A stretch of 21,693 nucleotides of DNA. Origin: OCS116 cluster bacterium (GTDB lineage Bacteria > Pseudomonadota > Alphaproteobacteria > Rhizobiales > OSC116). The notes beneath the pieces are model-generated. The model made no database searches. It saw only the letters and a program-made list of their open reading frames with translations, and was not told the origin of the DNA. The stretch lies in NCBI GenBank assembly GCA_002402005.2, contig NVUS02000005.1:1-21693 (forward strand). The letters run 5' to 3'. How positions within the stretch are numbered: the stretch's first letter is position 1; each line of letters starts with the position of its first letter. Shown here piece after piece: positions 1 to 9,002 of the stretch. The position numbers and the translations under genes were made by a program.

Positions 1-1701
1 CAAAGAACACCTAGATTGTGTGGAGTTGAAGCAGCCCTAAACTTAATGACCAATGGCGCACCCATTTCGGCACTAAAAGCGTTTGATCTTGGCCTTATCG
101 ATAAAATCATTGAAAATGAAAACCTGCTACAAGGTGCCATCAATTATGCAACAGGCTTGATCGCTGAAAATGCACCATTAAAACGCGCTTGCGACATAAG
201 CATTGAGCAGAACTCTGCGACAACGGACTTGCTCAATTCATACAGATCAAAACTTGCAAAAAAGATGCGCGGACAGAATGCACCACAACATATTATATCT
301 GCCGTGCAGGCTGCTCTTACCTTACCTTTTGACAAAAGCTTAGAGGAAGAACGCAAGCTGTTCATATTATGTCGAAATTCAAAACAATCTGCTGCAATGC
401 GTTATATGTTCTTCTCAGAACGCCAGTCTCCAAAAATCAAAGGCTTCTCAAAGGACGTGAAAACCCGTGATATTAAATCAGTCGCCATCATTGGCGCTGG
501 CTTGATGGGCGGCGGCATTGCGATGAATTTTGCCAGTGCAGGTTTGCCTGTTAAAATTCTAGAAATCAATCAAGCCAATTTAGAAAAAGGGCTTGCGACT
601 GTATACAAAAGCTTCGATAGCAGCGCCAAGAAAGGGCGTATTACTGCGGAACAAGCAGAAAAAACCAAGGCGCTCATATCGGGAACAACATCATATGATG
701 ATTTGAAAGACGCTGACCTCGTTATAGAAGCTGTTTTTGAAAGCATGGATGTAAAGAAACAAGTTTTTAGCAAACTAGATGAAGTTTGCAAACCCGGTGC
801 AATACTAGCGACCAACACTTCATATTTAGATGTAAATACAATTGCAGAAATTACCAAACACCCTGAAGATGTAATCGGTCTACATTTTTTTAGTCCTGCG
901 CACATTATGAAACTTTTGGAAATCGTACGTGCAGATAAAACGGCTGATGACGTCATCGCAACTTCAATGAAACTTGCACGAAAAATTCAAAAAGTACCGG
1001 TTTTATCTAATATTTGTTTCGGCTTCATTGGCAACAGAATGCTTCGCCAATATCTCCGAGAAGTTCAAATGTGTATATTTGAAGGTGCCGAACCAGATCA
1101 AATTGATCGAGTTATGATGGATTGGGGCATGGCGATGGGACCTCTCATGGTTTCCGACATGGCTGGTTTAGACATAAGTTACAAAGCACGACAAGCGCTA
1201 ACAAAAGAAGAAAAGGGCGACCCTAGAAGTTACCGCATAGCCGATGTCTTAGTTGAAATGGGTCGTTTAGGCCAGAAAACAGGCATAGGTTACTACAAAT
1301 ATGACACAGAAACTCGAAAACGTTCGGCAGACCCAGAGGTTATCCGCATTATTAATGCTGAAGCCGCAAAAATGGGCATCAGCCGCAAGCAAATTAGTGA
1401 TGATGAAATTTTGAATCGTTTAACTTTGGCTTGGATTAATGAGGGTTTTAAAATTCTTGATGAAGGCATTGCTCAACGGTCAAGTGACATTGATGTCGTC
1501 TACTGCTTTGGTTATGGCTTCCCGATCCATCGAGGCGGCCCCATGTATTTTGCCGACACCATTGGCCTTACAAAAATCTATGAAGACATTTGCAAATATC
1601 GCCAATCACATGGAGATATGTATTGGACGCCCTCCCCCTTGCTTGAACGCCTCGTAAAGGAAAACAAAACCTTAGACAGCTGGTCAAAAGAACAGGCATA
1701 A
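1..1701 (+). CDS. Enoyl-CoA hydratase/3-hydroxyacyl-CoA dehydrogenase fusion (FadJ/PimF type), 5' partial
   Basis: The reading frame is open to the first base of the window, so the N-terminal part of the crotonase domain lies upstream. Only 566 residues are visible, against about 700 for the family. The first ~40 residues (QRTPRLCG... then a DLGLIDKI stretch) match the end of a crotonase domain. A Rossmann NAD site (IIGAGLMGGGIA) begins near nt 490. The HFFSPAH motif has its catalytic His at nt 883-885, followed by the partner Glu in LLEIV. The C-terminal 3-hydroxyacyl-CoA dehydrogenase domain follows. The enzyme hydrates 2-enoyl-CoA and oxidises 3-hydroxyacyl-CoA in beta-oxidation. Next to a PimC/PimD-like pair it plausibly plays the role of PimF. 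It ends one base before the next start codon, which indicates an operon. An internal TTG at 16-18 is not the true start. Confidence 0.93.
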   Translation, partial: QRTPRLCGVEAALNLMTNGAPISALKAFDLGLIDKIIENENLLQGAINYATGLIAENAPLKRACDISIEQNSATTDLLNSYRSKLAKKMRGQNAPQHIISAVQAALTLPFDKSLEEERKLFILCRNSKQSAAMRYMFFSERQSPKIKGFSKDVKTRDIKSVAIIGAGLMGGGIAMNFASAGLPVKILEINQANLEKGLATVYKSFDSSAKKGRITAEQAEKTKALISGTTSYDDLKDADLVIEAVFESMDVKKQVFSKLDEVCKPGAILATNTSYLDVNTIAEITKHPEDVIGLHFFSPAHIMKLLEIVRADKTADDVIATSMKLARKIQKVPVLSNICFGFIGNRMLRQYLREVQMCIFEGAEPDQIDRVMMDWGMAMGPLMVSDMAGLDISYKARQALTKEEKGDPRSYRIADVLVEMGRLGQKTGIGYYKYDTETRKRSADPEVIRIINAEAAKMGISRKQISDDEILNRLTLAWINEGFKILDEGIAQRSSDIDVVYCFGYGFPIHRGGPMYFADTIGLTKIYEDICKYRQSHGDMYWTPSPLLERLVKENKTLDSWSKEQA

Positions 1702-1702
1702 A

Positions 1703-2707
1703 ATGACACATAACCCTACAATCGCTCGAAACAAAGCTTTCACCTCTATCTTTGATGTACGCCTCCCTATTGTTGCTGGCGGCTTGATGTGGCTTTCCAA
1801 TGCGGAATATGTCGCTGCAGCAGCCAATGCAGGCATTTTAGGGTTTATAACAGCGGCAAGCTTCCCAGATGATACGAAGTTAAGGGCAGAAATTAGAAAA
1901 TGCAAAAGTTTGGCCAATGGCAAAACATTTGGTGTGAACGTATCAATGTTACCCAAATTGGTTCCCAATGAAAAAACCAAAGATATCTTCCAACTCATTA
2001 TCGAAGAAGGCATCAAAGTTGTAGAAACATCTGGGCGTAACCCAGAAGAATATTTACCCATGTTAAAAGCCGCAGATATAAAGGTTTTACATAAAGTACC
2101 TGCGGTAAAATATGCAATAAAAGCACAATCCATTGGGGTTGACGCTGTTGCCATTGTTGGTGCGGAGTGCGGCGGACACCCCGGAATGGATATGATTGGT
2201 AGCTTTGTAAATGCTGCAATGGCATTTGAAAAACTCAAGATACCCTACCTTATTGGCGGCGGTGTTGGCCACGGAAGTCAAATCACAGCGGCGCTAGCTA
2301 TGGGCGCGTCGGGTGTTATTATCGGCACTCGTTTTCTTGTCGCCAAGGAAATATGGGCACATGATGCGTTTAAACAAAAGCTAATTAGTTCATCTGAAAC
2401 AGACACAGCGCTCATTATGTCTAGCATTCGCAACACTGTGCGTGCGCTTAAAAACAAGACAACAAATCAAGTTCAAACGCTGGAGCGTGAAAACCCAAAC
2501 CTTTCTGTCCAAGAATTATTACCATTCATAAGTGGCAATATTGGCCGTAAAGCATACGAAAGCGGCGACACTTCATATGGCGTATTATCGGCAGGACACT
2601 CACTCGCCTTTACGAATAAAATTGAACCGTTAGCTGCAATTGTTTCAAAATTGGAACAAGAAGCAAATTCTGCCTTAAACCGTTTATCAACCATCACCGC
2701 ATTGTAA
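1703..2707 (+). CDS. Nitronate monooxygenase-family FMN protein (NMO/2-nitropropane dioxygenase)
   Basis: This 334-aa TIM-barrel FMN enzyme has the family marks. PIVAGGLMWLS lies near the N-terminus. GAECGGHPG spans residues 153-161, with His159 at the position of the family's catalytic His. A phosphate-binding GGGVGHG follows, then GASGVIIGTRFL. The annotated family reaction is FMN-dependent oxidation of alkyl nitronates. The gene starts one base after the stop of the hydratase/dehydrogenase gene and precedes a crotonase gene by eight bases, so it is inside a beta-oxidation operon. The family also includes FabK-like enoyl reductases and CoA-ester oxidoreductases such as IpdC of cholesterol degradation. 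A role on an acyl-CoA intermediate is therefore a real alternative. Family membership is firm; the substrate is unknown. Confidence 0.88.
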   Translation: MTHNPTIARNKAFTSIFDVRLPIVAGGLMWLSNAEYVAAAANAGILGFITAASFPDDTKLRAEIRKCKSLANGKTFGVNVSMLPKLVPNEKTKDIFQLIIEEGIKVVETSGRNPEEYLPMLKAADIKVLHKVPAVKYAIKAQSIGVDAVAIVGAECGGHPGMDMIGSFVNAAMAFEKLKIPYLIGGGVGHGSQITAALAMGASGVIIGTRFLVAKEIWAHDAFKQKLISSSETDTALIMSSIRNTVRALKNKTTNQVQTLERENPNLSVQELLPFISGNIGRKAYESGDTSYGVLSAGHSLAFTNKIEPLAAIVSKLEQEANSALNRLSTITAL

Positions 2708-2715
2708 AGATTTCT

Positions 2716-3462
2716 ATGACAAATTCACATTATATAAAAATCGCTATTCATGATGGTGTTTTAACAATCGGCCTAAACCGTCCCGATAAGAAAAATGCAA
2801 TCAATCGCACAATGTATAAAACGATGACCAATGCACTGAAACAATCAAATGTTAATAATGAGGTAAATTGCATTCTTTTACACGGGATAGAAGAGGCCTT
2901 TACTGTTGGCAATGACATTGCCGACTTTAACAATCGGAACCCTGACGAACTTTCAGAAGGTGGTAAATTCCTACTGGCTTTACACAATTTGGAAAAGCCA
3001 CTTATCGCCGCCGTTTCTGGTTATGCGGTGGGAATCGGCGCCACTATGTTACTTCATTGTGACCTAGTCTATGCGGCAGAGGATGCACGCCTTCGATTTC
3101 CATTTGTAAACTTAGGTATTTGCCCAGAAGCGGGCTCCACCCTCACCTTACCGGCAATTGCAGGACACCTTAAAGCTTCAGAATTATTTCTATTCGGTGA
3201 TTTTTTCACTGCAAAAGAAGCTGTTGATTTTGGCCTTATCAATAGGATTGTCAAGAAGGCTGACTTACTTGAATTTGCCAAAGGTCAAGCGCAAAAAATG
3301 GCGCGTCAGCCGACCAAAGCCGTGATGGCAACAAAACGCTTTTTAAAGCAAGCGCAATACGAGCCAGTAAAACAAAGAATACTCGATGAGCTAAGCGCGT
3401 TTAATGCCTTACTTCAAACTGAAGAAAGCATAAAAATTCGTCAAAACATGCTTAAAAACTAA
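2716..3462 (+). CDS. Crotonase-superfamily enoyl-CoA hydratase/isomerase
   Basis: The protein has 248 aa, the usual length for a single-domain crotonase. NRPDKKNAIN (residues 21-30) is the CoA-binding start of the fold, and the oxyanion-hole strand lies around residues 97-113 (IAAVSGYAVGIGA). The two Glu residues of a classical hydratase (rat E144 and E164) align with Thr110 and Phe130. A Glu is present at residue 138 in CPEAGST, the place used by delta3,delta2-enoyl-CoA isomerases. I read it as an isomerase-like member that moves double bonds so unsaturated substrates can enter the pathway; this alignment was done by eye. The gene sits between the NMO-like gene and the acyl-CoA dehydrogenase pair, spaced 8 and 38 bases. 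Confidence 0.88.
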   Translation: MTNSHYIKIAIHDGVLTIGLNRPDKKNAINRTMYKTMTNALKQSNVNNEVNCILLHGIEEAFTVGNDIADFNNRNPDELSEGGKFLLALHNLEKPLIAAVSGYAVGIGATMLLHCDLVYAAEDARLRFPFVNLGICPEAGSTLTLPAIAGHLKASELFLFGDFFTAKEAVDFGLINRIVKKADLLEFAKGQAQKMARQPTKAVMATKRFLKQAQYEPVKQRILDELSAFNALLQTEESIKIRQNMLKN

Positions 3463-3500
3463 AAATATCAATTTTAACTGTTAGATCAGAGGCACATATA

Positions 3501-4697
3501 ATGGACGTTAACTTTACGACTGCGGATCTTACTTTCCAAAAGGAAGTTCGGAATTTTTTTCAAAATGAATATCCTATGGATATTCGTGAAAAACAAGAAA
3601 AAGGCATTTACCTTAAGAAAGACGATCATATTCGTTTTCAAAAAGCCCTATACGACAAAGGTTGGGCTGGAATTAACTGGCCAGTAGAATATGGTGGTAC
3701 GGGGTGGAGCGCCACTCAAAAATATATCTTTTTCAGCGAGTCTGGCGAAGCCAAAGCGCCTCGCATTGTTCCTTTTGGGCTTTCCATGGTCGCTCCCGTC
3801 ATATTCTCCTATGGAAACGACGAGCAAAAGCAACGTTTTCTGCCAGACATTCTCGCATCCAACATCTGGTGGTGCCAAGGTTATTCCGAACCTAATTCTG
3901 GCTCCGACCTCGCCTCATTAAAAACCAAAGCTATCAAAGATGGTGACGATTACATCATCAGCGGCACAAAAACATGGACAACCTTAGGGCAGTATGCCGA
4001 TTGGATTTTCTGTCTCGTGCGTACCGATGATTCAGGCCGTAAGCAGGAAGGCATCAGCTTTATTTTAATCGACATGAAAACACCAGGTGTGAGCATCACC
4101 CCCATCATCACAATCGACGGAACCCACGAAGTCAATGAAGTTCATTTTGATGCTGTACGCATTCCTGCCAAAAATTTAATCGGTGAAGAAGGAAAAGGTT
4201 GGACATATGCCAAAGTGCTTCTCACTCATGAACGCACAGGCATTGCGCGTGTTGGAGAAAGTCGTGCTCGGCTTAACGCCTTAAAAGAATTGCTAGATAA
4301 CCCATCAAACGATGTCCATAATTTAAGTCAAAACACCATATTCATGACGCGCCTGTTAGAAGTAGAAATAGAATTAAAAGCTCTGGAATATACGGAATTA
4401 CGCGTATTATCTGCCATATCAACAGGTAAGGCACCTGGCCCAAAATCTTCAATATTAAAAATACGCGGCACAGAAATCATCCAAACCCTAGATGAATTAT
4501 TCCTCGAAATCGGTGGAATTCACTCATTACCATACTTGCCTGATCAATATTGTGATGCCTCAGACTTTGAGGCAATTGGCCCGTCATTCGCCGCAAAAAC
4601 AACAGCGACATACTACAATAATCGCAAAGTCAGCATATATGGTGGCACAAACGAAATTCAAAAAAACATCATCGCTAAACAAGTACTTGGCCTTTAA
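3501..4697 (+). CDS. pimC: Acyl-CoA dehydrogenase, PimC-like large subunit
   Basis: This 398-aa protein has the acyl-CoA dehydrogenase fold. The N-terminal helical part includes WPVEYGGTGWS (60-70). The FAD-contacting strand is WWCQGYSEPNSGSDLASLKT (123-142). KTWTTLGQYADWIFCL and the HEVNEVHFD strand follow, then the C-terminal helices ending in YGGTNEIQ. The usual catalytic Glu of the C-terminal EGT motif is Gly here. Glu244 in LTHERTG lies about where isovaleryl-CoA dehydrogenase and heteromeric FadE enzymes carry their base. The sequence resembles the pimeloyl-CoA dehydrogenase large subunit, and the small-subunit-like gene follows after 14 bases. It probably forms a heteromer that desaturates dicarboxylyl-CoA and passes electrons to EtfAB. 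The exact chain length preferred is inference. Confidence 0.88.
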   Translation: MDVNFTTADLTFQKEVRNFFQNEYPMDIREKQEKGIYLKKDDHIRFQKALYDKGWAGINWPVEYGGTGWSATQKYIFFSESGEAKAPRIVPFGLSMVAPVIFSYGNDEQKQRFLPDILASNIWWCQGYSEPNSGSDLASLKTKAIKDGDDYIISGTKTWTTLGQYADWIFCLVRTDDSGRKQEGISFILIDMKTPGVSITPIITIDGTHEVNEVHFDAVRIPAKNLIGEEGKGWTYAKVLLTHERTGIARVGESRARLNALKELLDNPSNDVHNLSQNTIFMTRLLEVEIELKALEYTELRVLSAISTGKAPGPKSSILKIRGTEIIQTLDELFLEIGGIHSLPYLPDQYCDASDFEAIGPSFAAKTTATYYNNRKVSIYGGTNEIQKNIIAKQVLGL

Positions 4698-4711
4698 AGG
4701 AGCAACCTATC

Positions 4712-5854
4712 ATGGATTTTTCATTAAGCGACCTGCAGCAAATGATGCAAGACAGTGTATCTAAATTCATTCAAAAGGATTACGATTTCGAAACACGCCA
4801 GAGCCTAGTAAATAGTGATCTTGGCTATAGTGAAGACAATTGGAAACTTTTTTCTGACCTTGGGTGGCTTGGGTTACCGATCAATGCTGAGTATGGTGGT
4901 ATTGGTGGGAATCTAATAGATACAATTTTTCTGCAGGAAGAATTAGGCAAAGGTCTTGTGGTTGAGCCTATTTTTTCAACACTAATGCTCGGTGCTAATC
5001 TAGTCCAAAAACATGGCTCAAGCGAACAAAAAACAACCATGCTTGAAGATGTCATTTCAGGAAAATTAAAACTAGCTCTTGCTCATGCAGAAGGCCCAGC
5101 TGCATTTGATATCACTCAAATAAGCACAACAGCCCGCAAAGAAGGTGACAAATATATTCTCAATGGTCATAAATCGGTTGTCATTGGTGGTGCAAGTGCA
5201 GACAAAATATTAATATGTGCAAGAACTTCCGGGAAAGTTGGGGATGAAAACGGAATTAGCATTTTTATCATAAACCCCGATCAGCAAGGTACAAGCACAA
5301 GAGCCTATACCACAAATGATGGTATGCGCGCCGCAGACATTAAATTTAACCAAGTGATACTTGATGCAACATCATTATTAGGCGAAGCCGACACCGCTTT
5401 TAATGCCGTTGATCAAGTCTTACACGAAGCCATTGTGGCATTATCAGCCGAGGCTATTGGCATTATGGGTGTTTTAATAGACAAAACGGCCGAATACCTT
5501 CGCACTCGCCAACAATTTGGCAATGCCATTGGCCGTTTTCAAGTCCTTCAACATCGCATGGCAGATATGTTCATGGAAACAGAACAAGCAAAATCAATGC
5601 TATATTTTGCAGCCATTGAAATGGCCGAAAATAAAACCAATGCGAAACGTGCCGCCAAAATGTTGAAAGTAAAAATCGGCAGTGCAACACGGTTTGTTGG
5701 CCAACAGGCCGTTCAATTGCATGGCGGTATGGGAGTCTCCGATGAACTAGACATTGGTCATTATTTCAAACGCTTAACAAGTATAAATACCCTATTAGGT
5801 TCAAAAGACTACCATCTCAATGAACTCATTAAAATCCCTGCAATCAGACAATAA
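4712..5854 (+). CDS. pimD: Acyl-CoA dehydrogenase, PimD-like small subunit
   Basis: The protein has 380 aa and is an acyl-CoA dehydrogenase paralogue that pairs with the PimC-like protein just upstream. It is preceded by a strong ribosome site (AAAGGAG) 10 bases before the ATG. LGLPINAEYGGIGG lies at 54-66. The middle beta domain holds LAHAEGPAAFD and ADKILICARTSG. The C-terminal helices carry TRQQFGNAIGRFQVLQHRMADM and QLHGGMGVSDELD. The C-terminus has no EGT catalytic motif, as expected for the non-catalytic or cofactor-sharing partner of a heteromeric enzyme. The start was chosen for its ribosome site and the family-typical MDF beginning. Membership is firm; the partnership is inferred from adjacency and from the pimeloyl-CoA dehydrogenase precedent. 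Confidence 0.87.
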   Translation: MDFSLSDLQQMMQDSVSKFIQKDYDFETRQSLVNSDLGYSEDNWKLFSDLGWLGLPINAEYGGIGGNLIDTIFLQEELGKGLVVEPIFSTLMLGANLVQKHGSSEQKTTMLEDVISGKLKLALAHAEGPAAFDITQISTTARKEGDKYILNGHKSVVIGGASADKILICARTSGKVGDENGISIFIINPDQQGTSTRAYTTNDGMRAADIKFNQVILDATSLLGEADTAFNAVDQVLHEAIVALSAEAIGIMGVLIDKTAEYLRTRQQFGNAIGRFQVLQHRMADMFMETEQAKSMLYFAAIEMAENKTNAKRAAKMLKVKIGSATRFVGQQAVQLHGGMGVSDELDIGHYFKRLTSINTLLGSKDYHLNELIKIPAIRQ

Positions 5855-5907
5855 TGCACAATTAAAACTCCCAATAAACCAGTTTTAGTATTGATGAAGG
5901 AAATAAT

Positions 5908-6654
5908 ATGAAAATTTTAGTCCCTGTGAAGCGGGTTGTAGACTTTAACGTAAAGGTGCGCGTCAAAGCTGATGGCACAGGCGTTGACATTGACAATGTG
6001 AAAATGAGCATGAACCCATTTGATGAAATTGCGGTTGAAGAAGCCATTCGGCTAAAGGAAGCTGGCAGTGCCGATGAAGTTATTGTGGTTTCGGTTGGAG
6101 TGCAACAATGTCAAGAAACTCTACGCACCGCGTTAGCTATGGGTGCTGACAGAGCCATATTGGTAAAAACTGATGCATTAGTTGAACCTTTGGCAGTGGC
6201 TAAAATATTGGCAAAAATTGCTGAGGAGGAAGGTACAAACTTAGTGATATTGGGCAAACAATCTATTGATGATGATTGCAACCAAACGGGCCAAATGTTG
6301 GCCGCATTAATCGGTCGCCCACAAGGTACATTTGCCAGTGAAGTCGTGGTTGAAGATGATAAAGTTACCGTCATACGTGAGGTGGATGGTGGTTTAGAGA
6401 CAATTTCAATGAGCCTTCCTGCCATTGTGACCGCTGATTTACGGTTGAACGAACCACGTTATGCAAGCCTGCCTAATATTATGAAAGCCAAACGCAAGCC
6501 GCTAAGTGAAAAAATGGCAGAAGATTATGGCGTAGATTTAAAACCAAGGCATAAAATTATTGCGATTAGCGAACCCGTAACGCGTGAAGCAGGAATAAAG
6601 GTTGCTGATGTAACCGAATTGGTGGCAAAACTTAAGAGCGTAGGAGCGATATAA
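5908..6654 (+). CDS. etfB: Electron transfer flavoprotein subunit beta
   Basis: This 248-aa protein is the AMP-binding subunit of ETF. It opens with MKILVPVKRVVDFNVKVRV and has SMNPFDEIAVEEAIRLKE near residues 34-51. The family signature (TADLRLNEPRYASLPNIMKA) spans residues 175-194. That segment is the loop by which ETF recognises its dehydrogenases. The start is preceded by GAAGGAAA at a good distance. The stop overlaps the ATG of etfA by one base, so the two are translationally coupled. Acyl-CoA dehydrogenase genes lie on both sides (PimC/D-like upstream, GcdH downstream). This pair is therefore the likely electron acceptor for all three, passing electrons to ETF-ubiquinone oxidoreductase, which is not in the window. 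Confidence 0.97.
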   Translation: MKILVPVKRVVDFNVKVRVKADGTGVDIDNVKMSMNPFDEIAVEEAIRLKEAGSADEVIVVSVGVQQCQETLRTALAMGADRAILVKTDALVEPLAVAKILAKIAEEEGTNLVILGKQSIDDDCNQTGQMLAALIGRPQGTFASEVVVEDDKVTVIREVDGGLETISMSLPAIVTADLRLNEPRYASLPNIMKAKRKPLSEKMAEDYGVDLKPRHKIIAISEPVTREAGIKVADVTELVAKLKSVGAI

Positions 6655-7595
6655 TGAGCATTTTATTATATGTTGAGCATGATGGCATAAACGTAAATGA
6701 AGCCACTTTAAAAGCAGCGGCCGCAGCCAACCAATTGGCTGAACATATGGGCAATGTTGAAATCCACGCTTTGGTGGCGGGCAGCGGCACAATATCTGTT
6801 GCAGAACAGGCGACTAAGATTGCTGGGGTGGCAAAGGTTGTTCATATTGATAATGCTGCCTATGAAAACCCACTTGCCGAGAACTTAACCCAATTAGTAC
6901 AAAATCTTATGGCTGATTACATGGTTCTAATTGCAGCTGCAACAACCACTGCCAAAAACTTTTTACCTTGTGTGGCGGCTTTACAAGATGTGATGCAGAT
7001 ATCTGACATAATTGAGGTAAAATCAGCCAGTTCTTTCAGCCGGCCTATCTATGCTGGCAACGCAATTCAAACGCTCGAAACATCGGATGAAAAACTCATT
7101 ATAACCGTACGGACAACAGCGTTTGAAACTGCAGAACTATCGGCAAATGCCGCCATAACAGACATTACCTTTGCAGCGGAAGAGGCAACCAGCTCTTTTA
7201 TCAGTGCCGAATTATCAGAATCAGAACGACCTGATCTTGCTTCAGCAAAAATTGTGATTTCAGGCGGTCGAGGTATGGGGTCTGGCGAGAATTTCTCCTT
7301 AATTGAAAGGGTCGCCGATAAATTAGGCGCAGCGATTGGTGCTTCACGTGCAGCTGTTGATGCAGGTTATGTACCGAATGATTATCAAGTTGGGCAAACC
7401 GGTAAAGTAGTGGCACCAGATCTGTATATTGCAGTTGGTATATCCGGCGCAATTCAACATTTGGCTGGCATGAAAGATAGCAAAATTATCGTTGCGATTA
7501 ACAAAGATGAAGATGCGCCAATATTCCAGGTCGCAGATTTTGGCCTTGTTGCTGATTTGTTTGATATATTGCCTGAATTAGAAAAAGCACTATAG
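6654..7595 (+). CDS. etfA: Electron transfer flavoprotein subunit alpha
   Basis: This 313-aa FAD-carrying subunit of ETF starts inside the stop codon of etfB. The N-terminal domain (MSILLYVEHDG onward) is the variable ETF fold. The C-terminal FAD domain is textbook: VISGGRGMGSGENF from residue 201, then GASRAAVDAGYVPNDYQVGQ, APDLYIAVGISGAIQHLAGM, and INKDEDAPIFQVADFGLVAD to about residue 301. It accepts electrons from acyl-CoA dehydrogenases on its FAD and passes them to the respiratory chain. The operon appears to stop here. The next 210 bases hold no gene, only a promoter for gcdH. Confidence 0.97.
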   Translation: MSILLYVEHDGINVNEATLKAAAAANQLAEHMGNVEIHALVAGSGTISVAEQATKIAGVAKVVHIDNAAYENPLAENLTQLVQNLMADYMVLIAAATTTAKNFLPCVAALQDVMQISDIIEVKSASSFSRPIYAGNAIQTLETSDEKLIITVRTTAFETAELSANAAITDITFAAEEATSSFISAELSESERPDLASAKIVISGGRGMGSGENFSLIERVADKLGAAIGASRAAVDAGYVPNDYQVGQTGKVVAPDLYIAVGISGAIQHLAGMKDSKIIVAINKDEDAPIFQVADFGLVADLFDILPELEKAL

Positions 7596-7745
7596 CAAAA
7601 ACTGTTGGTAAGAGGCAACAAGTCGTCTTTGATAGTGTTCTAGCAACTGCTTCAAAAGCATAAAGTGTAGAAATCGAAGGATATAACTTTCTTGAATTGT
7701 TCAATATTTATTCCTTTTGGTAATAAGTATATGACATATCATCTT

Positions 7746-7773
7746 TTGATAAAACACCCAAAAATCTTATAAT
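7746..7773 (+). promoter_or_regulatory. Sigma-70 type promoter of gcdH
   Basis: TTGATA at 7746-7751 and a perfect TATAAT at 7768-7773 are separated by 16 bases, 32 bases before the gcdH ATG. A ribosome site (AAGGA, 7793-7797) follows. This is the best-matching promoter I found in the window. It would let gcdH be transcribed apart from the upstream etf/pim operon. Confidence 0.65.
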
Positions 7774-7805
7774 ATATTAAAAATAAAATCTTAAGGACAA
7801 GTATA

Positions 7806-9002
7806 ATGGGCAACATAAAAGATAAAAATTCATTCACTTGGAGCGATCCATTTTTATTGGACCAACAATTGACCACCGAAGAAAGAATGATTGCCGACAG
7901 TGCACGCGCCTATTGCAACGATAAATTAAGCCCCAGAGTAAGACAAGCTTACCAAAAAGAATATACCGACCCAAACATCTTCCGTGAAATGGGCAATCTT
8001 GGGCTTTTAGGCATTACATTGCCCGAAGAATATGGTGGAATTGGCGCCTCATACGTTGCTTACGGCCTTGTTGCACGAGAGGTTGAACGTATTGATAGCG
8101 GTTATAGATCAATGATGTCAGTGCAATCTTCTTTGGTCATGTACCCAATTTATGCTTATGGCTCAGAAAAGCAGAGAAAAAAATATTTATCCAAATTGGC
8201 CTCTGGAGAATATATTGGCTGCTTTGGTTTAACCGAACCAGGTGCAGGCTCCGACCCTGGAGCTATTATCACCAAAGCCACAAAAACCAAAAATGGTTAT
8301 CGTCTTCATGGAGCAAAAACTTGGATTTCAAACTCACCCATTGCAGATGTTTTTGTGGTCTGGGCAAAGTCGGATGCGCATAATGGTGCCATTCGCGGGT
8401 TTGTGCTAGAAAAAGGCATGAAGGGTCTATCTGCACCAAAGATTGAAGGTAAATTAAGTTTGAGAGCCTCAATCACTGGTGAAATCGTCATGGATGAGGT
8501 CGAAGTAGGAGAAGATGCTTTATTGCCAAACACAGAGGGACTCTCCGGGCCATTTGGTTGCTTAAACCGTGCACGTTATGGCATTTCTTGGGGGGTAATG
8601 GGTGCAGCAGAAGCTTGTTGGCATGCCGCACTTCAATACGGTCTTGATAGAAAACAATTTAACCGCCCACTGGCACAAACACAGCTATATCAAAAAAAAT
8701 TAGCCGATATGCAAACCGAAATCACATTAGGTTTACAAGCTGCATTGCGTGTAGGCCAATTATTTGACCAAGACAAAATGGCGCCAGAAATGATAAGTCT
8801 TATCAAACGCAACAATTGCGGTAAAGCCCTAGATATTGCAAGAATGTCAAGAGATATGCATGGCGGCAATGGTATTTCGGATGAGTTTGTGGTGATGCGC
8901 CATATGATTAACCTAGAAACCGTCAATACCTATGAAGGTACAAATGATATTCATGCCTTAATCTTGGGCCGGTCACAAACAAATTTACAGGCATTTTTCT
9001 AA
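7806..9002 (+). CDS. gcdH: Glutaryl-CoA dehydrogenase
   Basis: The protein has 398 aa and oxidatively decarboxylates glutaryl-CoA to crotonyl-CoA and CO2 with FAD, giving electrons to ETF. Diagnostic segments are EEYGGIGASYVAYGL (75-88), EVERIDSGYRSMMSVQSSL (92-110), GLTEPGAGSDPGAI (141-154) and NTYEGTNDIHALILGR near the end. Glu377 is in the catalytic EGT position. Arg101 and Ser102 align with the residues that hold the distal carboxylate of glutaryl-CoA in the human enzyme. This specificity mark separates it from plain acyl-CoA dehydrogenases. The gene has its own promoter. Its TAA shares a base with the ATG of a dead CoA-transferase gene, suggesting the two were once coupled. Context suggests it takes over glutaryl-CoA produced from C7 dicarboxylates. 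Confidence 0.96.
   Translation: MGNIKDKNSFTWSDPFLLDQQLTTEERMIADSARAYCNDKLSPRVRQAYQKEYTDPNIFREMGNLGLLGITLPEEYGGIGASYVAYGLVAREVERIDSGYRSMMSVQSSLVMYPIYAYGSEKQRKKYLSKLASGEYIGCFGLTEPGAGSDPGAIITKATKTKNGYRLHGAKTWISNSPIADVFVVWAKSDAHNGAIRGFVLEKGMKGLSAPKIEGKLSLRASITGEIVMDEVEVGEDALLPNTEGLSGPFGCLNRARYGISWGVMGAAEACWHAALQYGLDRKQFNRPLAQTQLYQKKLADMQTEITLGLQAALRVGQLFDQDKMAPEMISLIKRNNCGKALDIARMSRDMHGGNGISDEFVVMRHMINLETVNTYEGTNDIHALILGRSQTNLQAFF

Noticed and set aside
570..956. A 128-codon - strand open frame inside the hydratase/dehydrogenase gene
   Set aside because: The + strand encodes the NAD-binding and catalytic motifs here, so this is a by-product of codon use.
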